Below, piece by piece: positions 7,992 through 16,481 of a stretch of 48,134 nt of DNA. The notes beneath the pieces were generated by a model. It had not been told where the DNA came from and made no database searches. It saw only the letters and a list, made by a program, of their open reading frames with translations. How positions within the stretch are numbered: position 1 is the stretch's first letter; the number at the start of each line of letters is the position of its first letter. The position numbers were made by a program, and so were the translations under genes. The DNA comes from Mycolicibacterium sp. J2 (GTDB lineage: Bacteria; Actinomycetota; Actinomycetes; Mycobacteriales; Mycobacteriaceae). The stretch lies in NCBI RefSeq assembly GCF_026240945.1, contig NZ_JAPFPY010000035.1:1-48134 (forward strand), in the 5' to 3' direction.

Positions 7992-8642
7992 CTACTCGGA
8001 GAGTCCGTACCGGATCACCGATTGGGCGTTGGCCACCACCTCTTCGATCGAACCGCGCCGGGGATTCCACCACTCCACGGCCCAGTTCAACGCTCCCAGC
8101 ACGAGCATCTGGGCGATATAGAGATCCAGCTCGGGGCGGAGGAGGCCTTCCCGCGCCACATCGCTGATCAACCGGCGCCAGATCTCGCCGTAGCGCTCTT
8201 CTTCCAGCACCTGCCGTTTACGGATGGCCGGCGGAACCTGACCGGCATTGCGGATGGCCGCGGTCGTGTAGTCCGATATCTCCAGGGCATGCCGCAGATG
8301 CGCCTCGACGGCCACGAGCAACCTGTCCAGGGGCGGGGTTCCGTCGGGAACGGCCTCCAGGGCCGCAGCGACGTGCGACCGCATATCGGCGATACCCGAC
8401 CACATGACCTCTTCGATGAGCTCGTCGCGGGAGGGGAAGTAGTAGTAGATGGCGGGGGCCTGCAGTTCGGCCTTCGCCGCGACGTCGGTGAGCCGCAGAC
8501 CGGCATAGCCGTTCTCGGACAGCACACGCGCGGCTGCGTCCAGGATTCGCGACCGTGTCAACGCCGACTTAGATTCCGCGCCGGAGTCACCGGTATCGGA
8601 CTCATCGACGTCGACGGCTAACCGCGCGCTGTGCCTGGGCAT
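7992..8642 (-). CDS. TetR family regulator, paralogue of 13229-13879
   Basis: The 216-residue regulator has the helix-turn-helix LTDVAAKAELQAPAIYYYFPSRDELIEEVM. Its C-terminal domain ends with LGALNWAVEWWNPRRGSIEEVV, a pattern seen in KstR2-like TetR proteins that bind acyl-CoA ligands. It is clearly paralogous to the other regulator at 13229, sharing ARVLS, NGYAG and LGALNW blocks. ATG 8642 is chosen because it yields the same length as that paralogue; an upstream in-frame start at 8678 is possible. It is convergent with the kinase gene and divergent from the CAP gene. I see no clear copy of the AT-rich motif close to its own start; the weak copy at 8769 lies about 130 bases upstream. Confidence 0.88.
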   Translation of the reverse strand: MPRHSARLAVDVDESDTGDSGAESKSALTRSRILDAAARVLSENGYAGLRLTDVAAKAELQAPAIYYYFPSRDELIEEVMWSGIADMRSHVAAALEAVPDGTPPLDRLLVAVEAHLRHALEISDYTTAAIRNAGQVPPAIRKRQVLEEERYGEIWRRLISDVAREGLLRPELDLYIAQMLVLGALNWAVEWWNPRRGSIEEVVANAQSVIRYGLSE

Positions 8643-8768
8643 TCGCCCATGATAAGGCCGCAGATGGCAACTCTTCACCGTTGGCAGGGCGGTAGCCCTC
8701 CATCACGTAGGACCGCGACTACCCTTCCCGCCACCGCAGCGAAGCTGCCCGGCAGCCTCCGCACGCTT

Positions 8769-8790
8769 AATCAAAAATAGAAAATGCTTG
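8769..8790 (+). promoter_or_regulatory. Weak AT-rich motif copy
   Basis: About 11 of 22 positions match the reference copy, all in the left two thirds, including the core ATAGAA. It lies just in front of the CAP-domain gene, in the space divergent from the TetR gene. By itself it would not be convincing. Confidence 0.25.
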
Positions 8791-8823
8791 ACCTCGGGGC
8801 GCCTATTGCGCAGAGTGGAACTC

Positions 8824-9375
8824 GTGATACGCCAGCAGCGCAGTCTCGTGTCGCGCGCGCAGCACGACGAGCCTCCGGCCTCGCCTCGTCGCCGACTTCG
8901 CGGCGCGGTAACGGTATTGGGCGTTCTGGCGGTCTCGACCACGGCACCTGTGACGAGCGGGGTGGCGCACGCGGACAACCGCCGCTTCAACAACAGCGTG
9001 ATCGCCAATGTCTACACCGTGCAGCATCAGGCGGGATGCCAGAACAACGTGGTCGCCAACCCGCAACTGACCTTGGCGGCCCAGTGGCATGCCACCGACG
9101 TGCTCGATCACCGCGAATTGGATGGCGATCTCGGATCCGACGGCTCCACGCCGCAAACGCGCGCGGTGGCGGCCGGATACCGGGGCAGCGTGCAACAGAC
9201 CGTCGCCGTCAACCCCGCCCTGGCCATGAGCGGAATCGAATTGATGAACCAGTGGTACGACGATCCGGTGACGTTGGCGATCATGGCGAATTGCGCCAAC
9301 ACCGAAATGGGTGTGTGGTCGGAGAACAGCTTGGACCGCACCGTCGTCGTCGCGGTGTACGGCCACCCCGGCTGA
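8824..9375 (+). CDS. Secreted CAP-domain protein
   Basis: A protein of about 183 residues with a long basic N-terminus, a hydrophobic stretch AVTVLGVLAVSTTAPVTSG, and a probable signal peptidase site after AHA. The mature part resembles the CAP (SCP/PR1-like) domain of small mycobacterial exported proteins: LAAQWHATDVLDHRELDGDLGSDGSTPQTRAVAAGY, followed by MANCANTEMGVW. Cys residues in the mature region may form a disulphide. The start is uncertain; GTG 8824, GTG 8815 and TTG 8788 are all in frame and none has a strong ribosome site. The function is unknown; related proteins are extracellular. Confidence 0.7.
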   Translation: MIRQQRSLVSRAQHDEPPASPRRRLRGAVTVLGVLAVSTTAPVTSGVAHADNRRFNNSVIANVYTVQHQAGCQNNVVANPQLTLAAQWHATDVLDHRELDGDLGSDGSTPQTRAVAAGYRGSVQQTVAVNPALAMSGIELMNQWYDDPVTLAIMANCANTEMGVWSENSLDRTVVVAVYGHPG

Positions 9376-9387
9376 ACCATCACCACC

Positions 9388-9403
9388 CGCGGTCACAACC
9401 GCG
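9388..9403. terminator. Short hairpin between convergent genes
   Basis: CGCGGT (9388-9393) pairs perfectly with ACCGCG (9398-9403) across a CACA loop. It lies between the CAP gene and the end of the convergent thioesterase gene and may stop transcription in both directions. The stem is short. Confidence 0.35.
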
Positions 9404-10307
9404 CCGTCACCACCGATGCCGTGCAGAGTTCACCGCGACCGCCGTGTCCGAGCACCTCGACCACGGCCGAGGATCGCCCGACGTGCAACAGTCGCGCCGT
9501 CGTCGCGAACGCCGCATCGGCCGCCACCGGGCGCAGAAAGGTGGTGTGCATATGGGCCGTCGACAGGGCTGGGTTGTGCGCTCTAACCGCCTCGGCCGCA
9601 GCGAATTCGGCCACCGCGGCCGAGACCCCACCGTGCATGATGCCGAAGGCGTTCACCCACCGACCGGGGTTCGTGACGCTGATCTGCCACCCCTGTTCGG
9701 TCCGCGATCTGGTCAGACCCAGCATCGCGTCGAGGCTCGTACCACCGTCCGCAACGTCCAGCGCCACCACAGAGTCAGGCCGTGTCTCCGGCGCAGTAGC
9801 CGGAACATAGACCATCCGCGCGCCGGCGGTCACCACCACCGTGCCGTCCTCGGCAGTGATCCGGCACTGAATGAACGGGTCAGGGGCTGAGGTCACTGCG
9901 GTCGCCTCGGCGACCAAAACCTGGGCACCTTCCGGAAGGTCACCCACGATGTCGAGGGCCAGTTCGGCGGTCAGTGACCACATATTCGGCTGTCGCCGCC
10001 GATAAGGCAGTTCACCGAGAACATGATCGGCCAATACCGCGAGGGCGCCGCGCAGGGGTCGGCCGTTTCCATCCCGAAGCCAGGCCGGAGCGCCGAACTG
10101 GCAACGGTAACCGCCGGCATCCGTGGGACCACAGTGCCGCAACCCGAACCTCGACTCGACAGATTGCGGGTCCTCCACGAAACACCACGCCCGCTCATTC
10201 CCCACAGCGTCAGCAGACGGCCACGGCCTCGATGCCACGACGAACTCCTCACCAACGATCTCCGCGCAGCTTGCTCGAAACCCATGCCGGCCTGCGACGC
10301 CAGCCAC
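9393..10307 (-). CDS. Double-hotdog thioesterase family protein
   Basis: The 304-residue protein appears to have two hotdog-fold halves. The C-terminal half carries WVNAFGIMHGGVSAAVAEFAAAEAVRAHN, the PaaI-type HGG thioesterase motif on the central helix, and ends with RSSAVVEVLGHGGRGELCTASVVTARL. The N-terminal half (GGYRCQFGAPAWLRDGNGRPLRGALAVLADHVLGEL) is the second hotdog, as in acyl-CoA thioesterase-like proteins. It would hydrolyse acyl-CoA esters, perhaps releasing CoA from dead-end intermediates (inference). The GTG at 10307 is the only reasonable in-frame start. A motif copy lies at 10350. Confidence 0.75.
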   Translation of the reverse strand: MAGVAGRHGFRASCAEIVGEEFVVASRPWPSADAVGNERAWCFVEDPQSVESRFGLRHCGPTDAGGYRCQFGAPAWLRDGNGRPLRGALAVLADHVLGELPYRRRQPNMWSLTAELALDIVGDLPEGAQVLVAEATAVTSAPDPFIQCRITAEDGTVVVTAGARMVYVPATAPETRPDSVVALDVADGGTSLDAMLGLTRSRTEQGWQISVTNPGRWVNAFGIMHGGVSAAVAEFAAAEAVRAHNPALSTAHMHTTFLRPVAADAAFATTARLLHVGRSSAVVEVLGHGGRGELCTASVVTARL

Positions 10308-10349
10308 CGCAACTGCGTCCGGTACACGAGCACCATGTCACTCGCGAGA

Positions 10350-10371
10350 AATTTATCCTATATTCGAATAT
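10350..10371 (+). promoter_or_regulatory. Candidate shared AT-rich operator, divergent promoter
   Basis: About 15 of 22 positions match the reference copy at 13924-13945, starting with AATTTA. It sits between the divergent thioesterase and PPOX-like genes, 43 and 62 bases from their starts, and could control both. The string TATATTCGAA is also present in the copy at 37363. Confidence 0.5.
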
Positions 10372-10432
10372 GTGGCCACATTGCATCGGCCCGCGGCCGT
10401 GCCAGCCCGAGAGATCTGTCCGAGGAGACCCG

Positions 10433-10903
10433 GTGCCCACCCAACGTCGCCGTCGCGCGATCGCCATGAGCCCCAGCGAGATCGACGAGTTCCTCGCAAC
10501 ACAACGGACCTGCCGGGTCGGCACTGTGGGTGCCACCGGCGGGCCTCATGTGACTCCGTTGTGGTTCGCATGGGACGGATCGGCACTTTGGCTCTACTCG
10601 ATCGTCGACAGCCAACGCTGGACCGATGTCAGCCGTGACCCGCGGATCGCCGTCGTGGTCGACGCCGGCAACGACTACCACGACCTACGGGGAGTCGAGA
10701 TGGTGGGCCGCGCCATCGTGGTCGGCGAGGCTCCCCGCACCGGCGACAGCCACCCAGAACTCGCCGAACCCGAGCGGCTGTTCGCCGAAAAATACTTCGC
10801 GGGTTCAGCTTTCGTGGACGATGGCCGTCACGGATGGCTGCGTATGACGCCGGTGACCGTGACCAGTTGGGACTTTCGCAAACTCCCCACCCCGGATCGG
10901 TGA
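10433..10903 (+). CDS. Pyridoxamine 5'-phosphate oxidase-fold (PPOX class) flavin/F420-type protein
   Basis: The 156-residue product is a split-barrel protein. The segment EIDEFLATQRTCRVGTVGATGGPHVTPLWFAWDGSALWLYS is typical of the PPOX family, and RDPRIAVVVDAGNDYHDLRGVEMVGRAIVVGE is the second half of the barrel. Family members bind FMN, F420 or heme, and many actinobacterial ones use F420 to reduce substrates; the cofactor cannot be read here. GTG 10433 is chosen because GAGGAG precedes it by five bases. It is divergent from the thioesterase gene over a shared motif copy. Confidence 0.8.
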   Translation: MPTQRRRRAIAMSPSEIDEFLATQRTCRVGTVGATGGPHVTPLWFAWDGSALWLYSIVDSQRWTDVSRDPRIAVVVDAGNDYHDLRGVEMVGRAIVVGEAPRTGDSHPELAEPERLFAEKYFAGSAFVDDGRHGWLRMTPVTVTSWDFRKLPTPDR

Positions 10904-11019
10904 CGGGGAGCCAGTCTTCACCCAATGCCTCGGTGACATACCGCAGGCGGGCACCATACCCGAACGCGCCGAGGTCTTGACGATCGCGCCGAGCAACGGA
11001 CGCCGGTTCCCTCGACCGG

Positions 11020-11292
11020 TCAGCCGAAGATGTACAACCCGATGAGCAGCGCGGCCACCGCGACGTTCCAAGCACCGAAAACCGCTTTCAACGCCGTTGG
11101 CGCGTCGCGCAGCTCCATGAAGTATCGGCCGACAAAGTGCACCTTGACGAACGCGATGACGATGATGCCGACGGCGGCATAGCGAGCCGGCAATTCGTGC
11201 CCGACGCCGAGTGTCCACGAGGCGAGGGTGGCGGCGACCAAGACGAACCAGACGATGGTTGTCCGATCGCGCAGCAGTGTTTTGAGCATCAT
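11020..11292 (-). CDS. Cytochrome c oxidase subunit IV family (CtaF/CoxD-like) small membrane protein
   Basis: A 90-residue protein starting at tandem ATG codons, with three hydrophobic segments: TTIVWFVLVAATLASWTLG, AAVGIIVIAFVKVHFVGRYFMEL and AVFGAWNVAVAALLIGLYIFG. The middle segment with FVKVHFVGRYFMEL is characteristic of prokaryotic cytochrome c oxidase subunit IV proteins. Its ATG overlaps the stop of the subunit III-like gene (ATGA), so the pair forms one translational unit. Subunits I and II are not in this window. It probably stabilises a heme-copper oxidase or NO-reductase-like complex. Confidence 0.78.
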   Translation of the reverse strand: MMLKTLLRDRTTIVWFVLVAATLASWTLGVGHELPARYAAVGIIVIAFVKVHFVGRYFMELRDAPTALKAVFGAWNVAVAALLIGLYIFG

Positions 11293-11888
11293 TTCACCAG
11301 GTACAGGAGCGGGAAGATGACGATCCACAGCAGATCGACCATGTGCCAGAAGCATGCGGCGCCTTCGAGGTAACCGACATCCCGGCCACCCAAAGCCGAT
11401 TTGCGTGTCAGCTTGACCATGAGACCGAGCAGTGCCAGGCCGAGCACGACATGGAACAGGTGCAACCCGGTCATCACGTAGAAGTACATGAAGAACTGGT
11501 TGGTGGCCGGCGTGATGTCGTGTGCGATCTTGTCCCCGTATTCGATGGCCTTGTTGGCCACGAAGATCACGCCGCACGTCATCGCCGCATAGATGAGCCG
11601 CCGGGCAAGCGGTCGCGCGCCCGCGCGCACCGCGCGAACCGCGGTGACCACCAGGAGCGAACTGGTGAGCAGAACAAGGGTGTTGACGACACCGAAGGTC
11701 TGATTCAGCGCGCGCTGAGAAGCATCGAAGACAGCAGGGTCCAATCCGCGGTAGTAGAGGTAGACGCCGAAAAGGATCGCGAAGACCGTCATATCACCGA
11801 ACAGGAAGACCCAAACGCCTTCCTCGGCCGGCAGTCGGCGCTGCGACCGAGATTGCCCGGCGATCACCTCACTGGTAGATGTCTTCAC
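11289..11888 (-). CDS. Heme-copper oxidase subunit III family protein (NorE-like)
   Basis: The 199-residue product resembles subunit III/NorE proteins. EEGVWVFLFGDMTVFAILFGVYLYYR forms the first membrane segment, and the final segments contain FFMYFYVMTGLHLFHVVLGLALLGLM and ACFWHMVDLLWIVIFPLLYLV, the usual subunit III helices with conserved HLFHV and FWHMVDLLW. GTG 11888 is chosen because AAGGGG lies upstream and family proteins begin shortly before EEGVW. It is divergent from an acyl-CoA dehydrogenase gene across an AT-rich motif copy. The oxidase core genes are elsewhere, so its complex is unknown. Confidence 0.82.
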   Translation of the reverse strand: MKTSTSEVIAGQSRSQRRLPAEEGVWVFLFGDMTVFAILFGVYLYYRGLDPAVFDASQRALNQTFGVVNTLVLLTSSLLVVTAVRAVRAGARPLARRLIYAAMTCGVIFVANKAIEYGDKIAHDITPATNQFFMYFYVMTGLHLFHVVLGLALLGLMVKLTRKSALGGRDVGYLEGAACFWHMVDLLWIVIFPLLYLVK

Positions 11889-11931
11889 GACGTGGGCACC
11901 CCTTCGTTGCGAATCCGGGCCGAGTCGACGT

Positions 11932-11953
11932 AATTTAACATGAAATAAAAACC
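11932..11953 (+). promoter_or_regulatory. Shared AT-rich operator, strong copy
   Basis: About 18 of 22 positions match the reference copy at 13924-13945, including the identical left half AATTTAACAT. The core ATTTAACATGAAAT has partial dyad symmetry (ATTT and AAAT ends). It sits between the divergent oxidase-subunit and acyl-CoA dehydrogenase genes and ends 16 bases before the latter's ATG, suitable for repression. Confidence 0.65.
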
Positions 11954-11969
11954 ACGGTAAGGTGCTTTC

Positions 11970-13124
11970 ATGCTCAACCAGCTCAGCGACGAGGAAACCT
12001 TTTTGATCCAGACGGTGCGGGCATTCGTCGATCGCGAGGTCAAGCCCACCGTGCGCGAGGTGGAGCATGCCAACGAATATCCCGAGCGGTGGATCGAGCA
12101 GATGAAGCAGATCGGGATCTACGGGTTGGCGGTGCCCGAGGAATATGGCGGAAGCCCGGTATCGATGCCGTGTTATGCGCAGGTCACCCAGGAACTGGCG
12201 CGCGGCTGGATGAGCTTGGCCGGGGCGATGGGTGGGCACACGGTGGTGGCCAAGTTGTTGGTGTTGTTCGGTACCGAGGACCAGAAGCGAGCCTATCTGC
12301 CGAAGATGGCCACCGGGCAGATTCGGGCCACGATGGCGCTCACCGAGCCTGGTGGCGGGTCGGATCTGCAGGCCATGACCACAGTGGCCAAGGTCGACGG
12401 TACGGATCTGGTGATCACCGGGGCCAAGACGTGGATCTCCAATGCGCGGCGCTCGGATCTGATCGCGTTGTTGTGCAAAACGGATCCGAGCGCAGTTCCC
12501 AAACACAAAGGCATCTCGATCGTGCTGGCCGAACACGGGCCCGGCTTGTCGGTGTCGCGCGATCTTCCCAAGCTCGGCTACAAGGGGGTGGAGTCCTGCG
12601 AGCTGGCGTTCGACGACTACCGCATCCCCGCAGCGGCCATCCTCGGCACCGAACCAGGTAAAGGGTTCGCCCAGATGATGAAGGGCTTGGAAACCGGCCG
12701 CATCCAGGTCGCCGCCCGCGCGCTCGGGGTCGCCACTGCCGCGCTGGAGGATGCGCTGGCCTATGCCCAAGAGCGCCACAGTTTCGGTAAGCCGATCTGG
12801 CAACATCAGTCGATCGGCAACTATCTGGCGGAGATGGCCACCAAGTTGACCGCTGCGCGTCAGCTGACCTGGTATGCCGCCGAGAAGTATGACAGCGGGG
12901 ACCGCGCCGACATGGAGGCCGGGATGGCCAAGCTGTTCGCCTCCGAGGTCGCCATGGAGATCGCGCTCAACGCGGTGCGTATCCACGGCGGGTATGGCTA
13001 TTCCACCGAGTACGACGTCGAACGCTACTTCCGCGACGCCCCACTGATGATCGTCGGTGAGGGCACCAACGAAATCCAACGCAACGTCATCGCCGCCCAA
13101 CTGATCGCTCGCGGCGGCATCTGA
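11970..13124 (+). CDS. Acyl-CoA dehydrogenase
   Basis: The 384-residue FAD enzyme shows the standard acyl-CoA dehydrogenase layout: helical N-domain, FAD-binding motif MALTEPGGGSDLQAM, then the beta domain with AKTWISNARRSDLIALL and a C-terminal helical domain. The signature RIHGGYGYSTEYDVERYFRDA is followed by GEGTNEIQRN, in which the Glu of EGT is at the position of the catalytic base in short- and medium-chain enzymes. It should form the 2,3 double bond of an acyl-CoA. A TetR gene follows 104 bases later. The strong motif copy just upstream implies repression by the shared regulator. Confidence 0.92.
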   Translation: MLNQLSDEETFLIQTVRAFVDREVKPTVREVEHANEYPERWIEQMKQIGIYGLAVPEEYGGSPVSMPCYAQVTQELARGWMSLAGAMGGHTVVAKLLVLFGTEDQKRAYLPKMATGQIRATMALTEPGGGSDLQAMTTVAKVDGTDLVITGAKTWISNARRSDLIALLCKTDPSAVPKHKGISIVLAEHGPGLSVSRDLPKLGYKGVESCELAFDDYRIPAAAILGTEPGKGFAQMMKGLETGRIQVAARALGVATAALEDALAYAQERHSFGKPIWQHQSIGNYLAEMATKLTAARQLTWYAAEKYDSGDRADMEAGMAKLFASEVAMEIALNAVRIHGGYGYSTEYDVERYFRDAPLMIVGEGTNEIQRNVIAAQLIARGGI

Positions 13125-13228
13125 GGCTTCCGCGCACAACCGGTCGATTGGCCGGCGATACCGGCGATATGACACACCGTCGACCCCACCGCCACCTCTG
13201 ACGCGAGGGACACTCCTATCATCGACCA

Positions 13229-13879
13229 ATGCCCACCAAGCTCCCGATACCCGATTCGGGTGATACCAAATCGCAGCGCACCCGGATCCGGATTCTCGAC
13301 GCTGCCGCGGAAGTTCTCAGCGTCCACGGGTACGCCGGGACCCGACTGACCGATATCGCCGAGAAGGCAGACCTACGGGCACCGGCGATCTACTACTACT
13401 TCAAGTCGAGAGAAGACCTCATCGAAGAGGTCATGTTCGCCGGGATCAGCGACCTGCGCGGCTATCTCCAGGCGGCGCTGGACGCGCTGCCGCCGGGGAC
13501 GGCGCCCATGGATCGCATCATGACCGCGGTGGAATCACATCTGCGCCACGAACTCGAACTGTCCGACTATGCCCGTGCGTCGATCCGTAATTCCGGCCAG
13601 ATCCCCGAGCACTTGAAGGCGCGACAGAAGAAAGAGGAAGCGGCGTACAACAAGATTTGGCGTGGCCTGATGAAGGACGCCGCCGCCGACGGTCAGCTGC
13701 GTGCGGATCTCAATCCGTCGTTGGCCCAGGCGCTGGTGCTCGGCGCACTGAATTGGACGGCGGAGTGGTGGGATCCACGACGCGGCTCGGTCGAGACGAT
13801 GGTGTCCAACGCGCAGGCGTTCGTCAAGCACAGTCTGGGCCCCCTGCCGAAACCGCAGCGGGCGCGCCGGCGCCGCTGA
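13229..13879 (+). CDS. TetR family regulator, paralogue of 7992-8642
   Basis: A 216-residue regulator with helix-turn-helix LTDIAEKADLRAPAIYYYFKSREDLIEEVM and ligand domain ending LGALNWTAEWWDPRRGSVETMV, almost the same architecture as the first paired TetR gene. The C-terminal tail PKPQRARRRR is strongly basic. The related regulators of this type sense CoA thioesters of steroid or fatty intermediates (family inference). It lies downstream of the acyl-CoA dehydrogenase gene and 72 bases before the thiolase gene, whose promoter has the best motif copy. It is therefore a leading candidate for binding that motif, though its own immediate upstream sequence lacks a clear copy. Confidence 0.9.
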   Translation: MPTKLPIPDSGDTKSQRTRIRILDAAAEVLSVHGYAGTRLTDIAEKADLRAPAIYYYFKSREDLIEEVMFAGISDLRGYLQAALDALPPGTAPMDRIMTAVESHLRHELELSDYARASIRNSGQIPEHLKARQKKEEAAYNKIWRGLMKDAAADGQLRADLNPSLAQALVLGALNWTAEWWDPRRGSVETMVSNAQAFVKHSLGPLPKPQRARRRR

Positions 13880-13923
13880 GTCGCACGGATCCTGTAGGGA
13901 CTTAAGGCCATCCGGTTATGTCT

Positions 13924-13945
13924 GTTTTTGATTCTATGTTAAATT
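13924..13945 (-). promoter_or_regulatory. Shared AT-rich operator, reference copy
   Basis: On the minus strand this copy reads AATTTAACAT followed by AGAATCAAAAAC. The core ATTTAACATAGAAT is partly palindromic (8 of 14 positions). It ends only six bases before the thiolase ATG. The motif occurs on the opposite strand relative to the gene here but on the same strand elsewhere, which favours a protein-binding site over a -10 element. Confidence 0.65.
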
Positions 13946-13951
13946 CAGTTC

Positions 13952-15103
13952 ATGACTGAGGCTTACATCGTTGACGCCACCCGCACCGCGGTTGGCAGGC
14001 GCAAAGGCGGCTTCGCGGCCGCACATCCGGCCGATATGGCCGCGCACGTGATCAAGACACTGGTGCAACGTCACGACGTCGATCCCGCCGCGATCGACGA
14101 CGTCATCCTCGGCTGCCTCGACAACATCGGATCACAGGCCGGCGATATCGCCCGAACGGCGGCCCTGGCGGCCGGACTGCCCGAGTCCGTCCCCGGCGTC
14201 ACCATCGACCGCCAGTGCGGATCTGCCCAGCAGGCCGTGCATTTCGCGGCCCAGGCCGTCATGAGTGGCACGTCCGAACTGATCGTCGCCGGCGGCGTGC
14301 AGAAGATGAGCCAGTTCCCCATCCTCAGCGCCTTCGCCGCCGGGGAACCTTTCGGCTCCACCGACCCGTGGACCGGATGTGAGGGCTGGCGAGCGCGCTA
14401 CGGCGACCAGGAGATCTCCCAGTTCCGCGGCGCCGAGATGATCGCCGAGCAGTGGAAACTCAGCCGCGAGGACAACGAACGGTTCGCACTGGAAAGCCAC
14501 CGACGGGCCCTCGCAGCCATCAGCGAAGGACACTTCGCTCGCGAGATCACCGAATACGCCGGGATCAGCGTGGACGAAGGCCCCCGCGCCGACACCTCCT
14601 TGGAGAAGATGGCCGCGCTGCCGACGCTGGTGGACGGTGGCGTGCTGACCGCTGCGGTCGCCAGCCAGATCTCCGATGGGGCGGCAGCATTGTTGGTCGC
14701 ATCCAAATCCGCCGTCGATCGGTTCGGGCTGACCCCCCGGGCCCGCATCCACCACATCTCGGTCCGCGGCGCGGACCCGGTGATGATGCTGACGGCGCCC
14801 ATCCCGGCCACCCAGCATGCGCTCAAGCGCACCGGCCTGTCCATCGACGATATCGACACCGTCGAGATCAACGAGGCTTTCGCGCCGGTTGTGCTCGCGT
14901 GGCAGGCCGAATTGGGTGCCGACCCGGCGCGGGTCAACCCCAACGGTGGGGCCATCGCACTGGGCCATCCGATCGGTTGTACCGGTGCCCGCCTGATGAC
15001 CTCGATGCTGCACGAACTGGAGCGCACCGGCGGCCGGTTCGGGCTGCAGACCATGTGTGAAGGCGGCGGGCAGGCCAACGTCACCATCATCGAGCGGCTG
15101 TAA
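13952..15103 (+). CDS. Thiolase (acetyl-CoA acyltransferase)
   Basis: This 383-residue thiolase has nucleophile Cys89 in DRQCGSAQQAVHFAAQAVMSG, the NEAFAP motif, GHPIGCTGARL with the catalytic His, and a C-terminal MCEGGGQANVTIIE with the second Cys. It would cleave a 3-ketoacyl-CoA to a shortened acyl-CoA and acetyl- or propionyl-CoA. No Shine-Dalgarno sequence precedes the ATG, which suggests leaderless translation. The next gene, an acyl-CoA dehydrogenase, starts four bases after its stop, so they form an operon. A motif copy sits directly upstream. Confidence 0.92.
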   Translation: MTEAYIVDATRTAVGRRKGGFAAAHPADMAAHVIKTLVQRHDVDPAAIDDVILGCLDNIGSQAGDIARTAALAAGLPESVPGVTIDRQCGSAQQAVHFAAQAVMSGTSELIVAGGVQKMSQFPILSAFAAGEPFGSTDPWTGCEGWRARYGDQEISQFRGAEMIAEQWKLSREDNERFALESHRRALAAISEGHFAREITEYAGISVDEGPRADTSLEKMAALPTLVDGGVLTAAVASQISDGAAALLVASKSAVDRFGLTPRARIHHISVRGADPVMMLTAPIPATQHALKRTGLSIDDIDTVEINEAFAPVVLAWQAELGADPARVNPNGGAIALGHPIGCTGARLMTSMLHELERTGGRFGLQTMCEGGGQANVTIIERL

Positions 15104-15106
15104 CCC

Positions 15107-16258
<1,152 letters not shown>

Positions 16259-16288
16259 TCCAGTCCGGCACGCGTCGGGCTGTCCCCG

Positions 16289-16320
16289 GGCGCTCCCTCT
16301 CATTGATGAGAGGGAGCGCC
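16289..16320. terminator. Perfect 15-bp hairpin after acyl-CoA dehydrogenase
   Basis: GGCGCTCCCTCTCAT (16289-16303) pairs perfectly with ATGAGAGGGAGCGCC (16306-16320) around a two-base centre. It is placed 30 bases after the thiolase/dehydrogenase operon and before the convergent CoA-transferase gene. It likely terminates both transcripts. No T-run follows. Confidence 0.75.
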
Positions 16321-16481
16321 GTGTCCGTCAGCGCCCAACGTGCGATTCTGGCCCTGACGACACACGAGTTGATCCGTGTTCTGCTCCGGCCAGGCAATCC
16401 AACTGGGAGACGTGCCCGAGGATTTTTTGGAGCCCGCCGCGTCGTTTGGGTGACACCGGCCGTAACCACTGTCGACGGTCC

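Noticed and set aside
11889..13229. Long minus-strand open frame opposite the acyl-CoA dehydrogenase and beyond
   Set aside because: It is antisense to a clear acyl-CoA dehydrogenase gene, and only its final part (11289-11888) encodes a recognisable protein, which has its own start.
16321..16481. GTG-initiated plus-strand frame after the hairpin
   Set aside because: It has no ribosome site, its product has no recognisable pattern, and it runs into antisense of the CoA-transferase gene.
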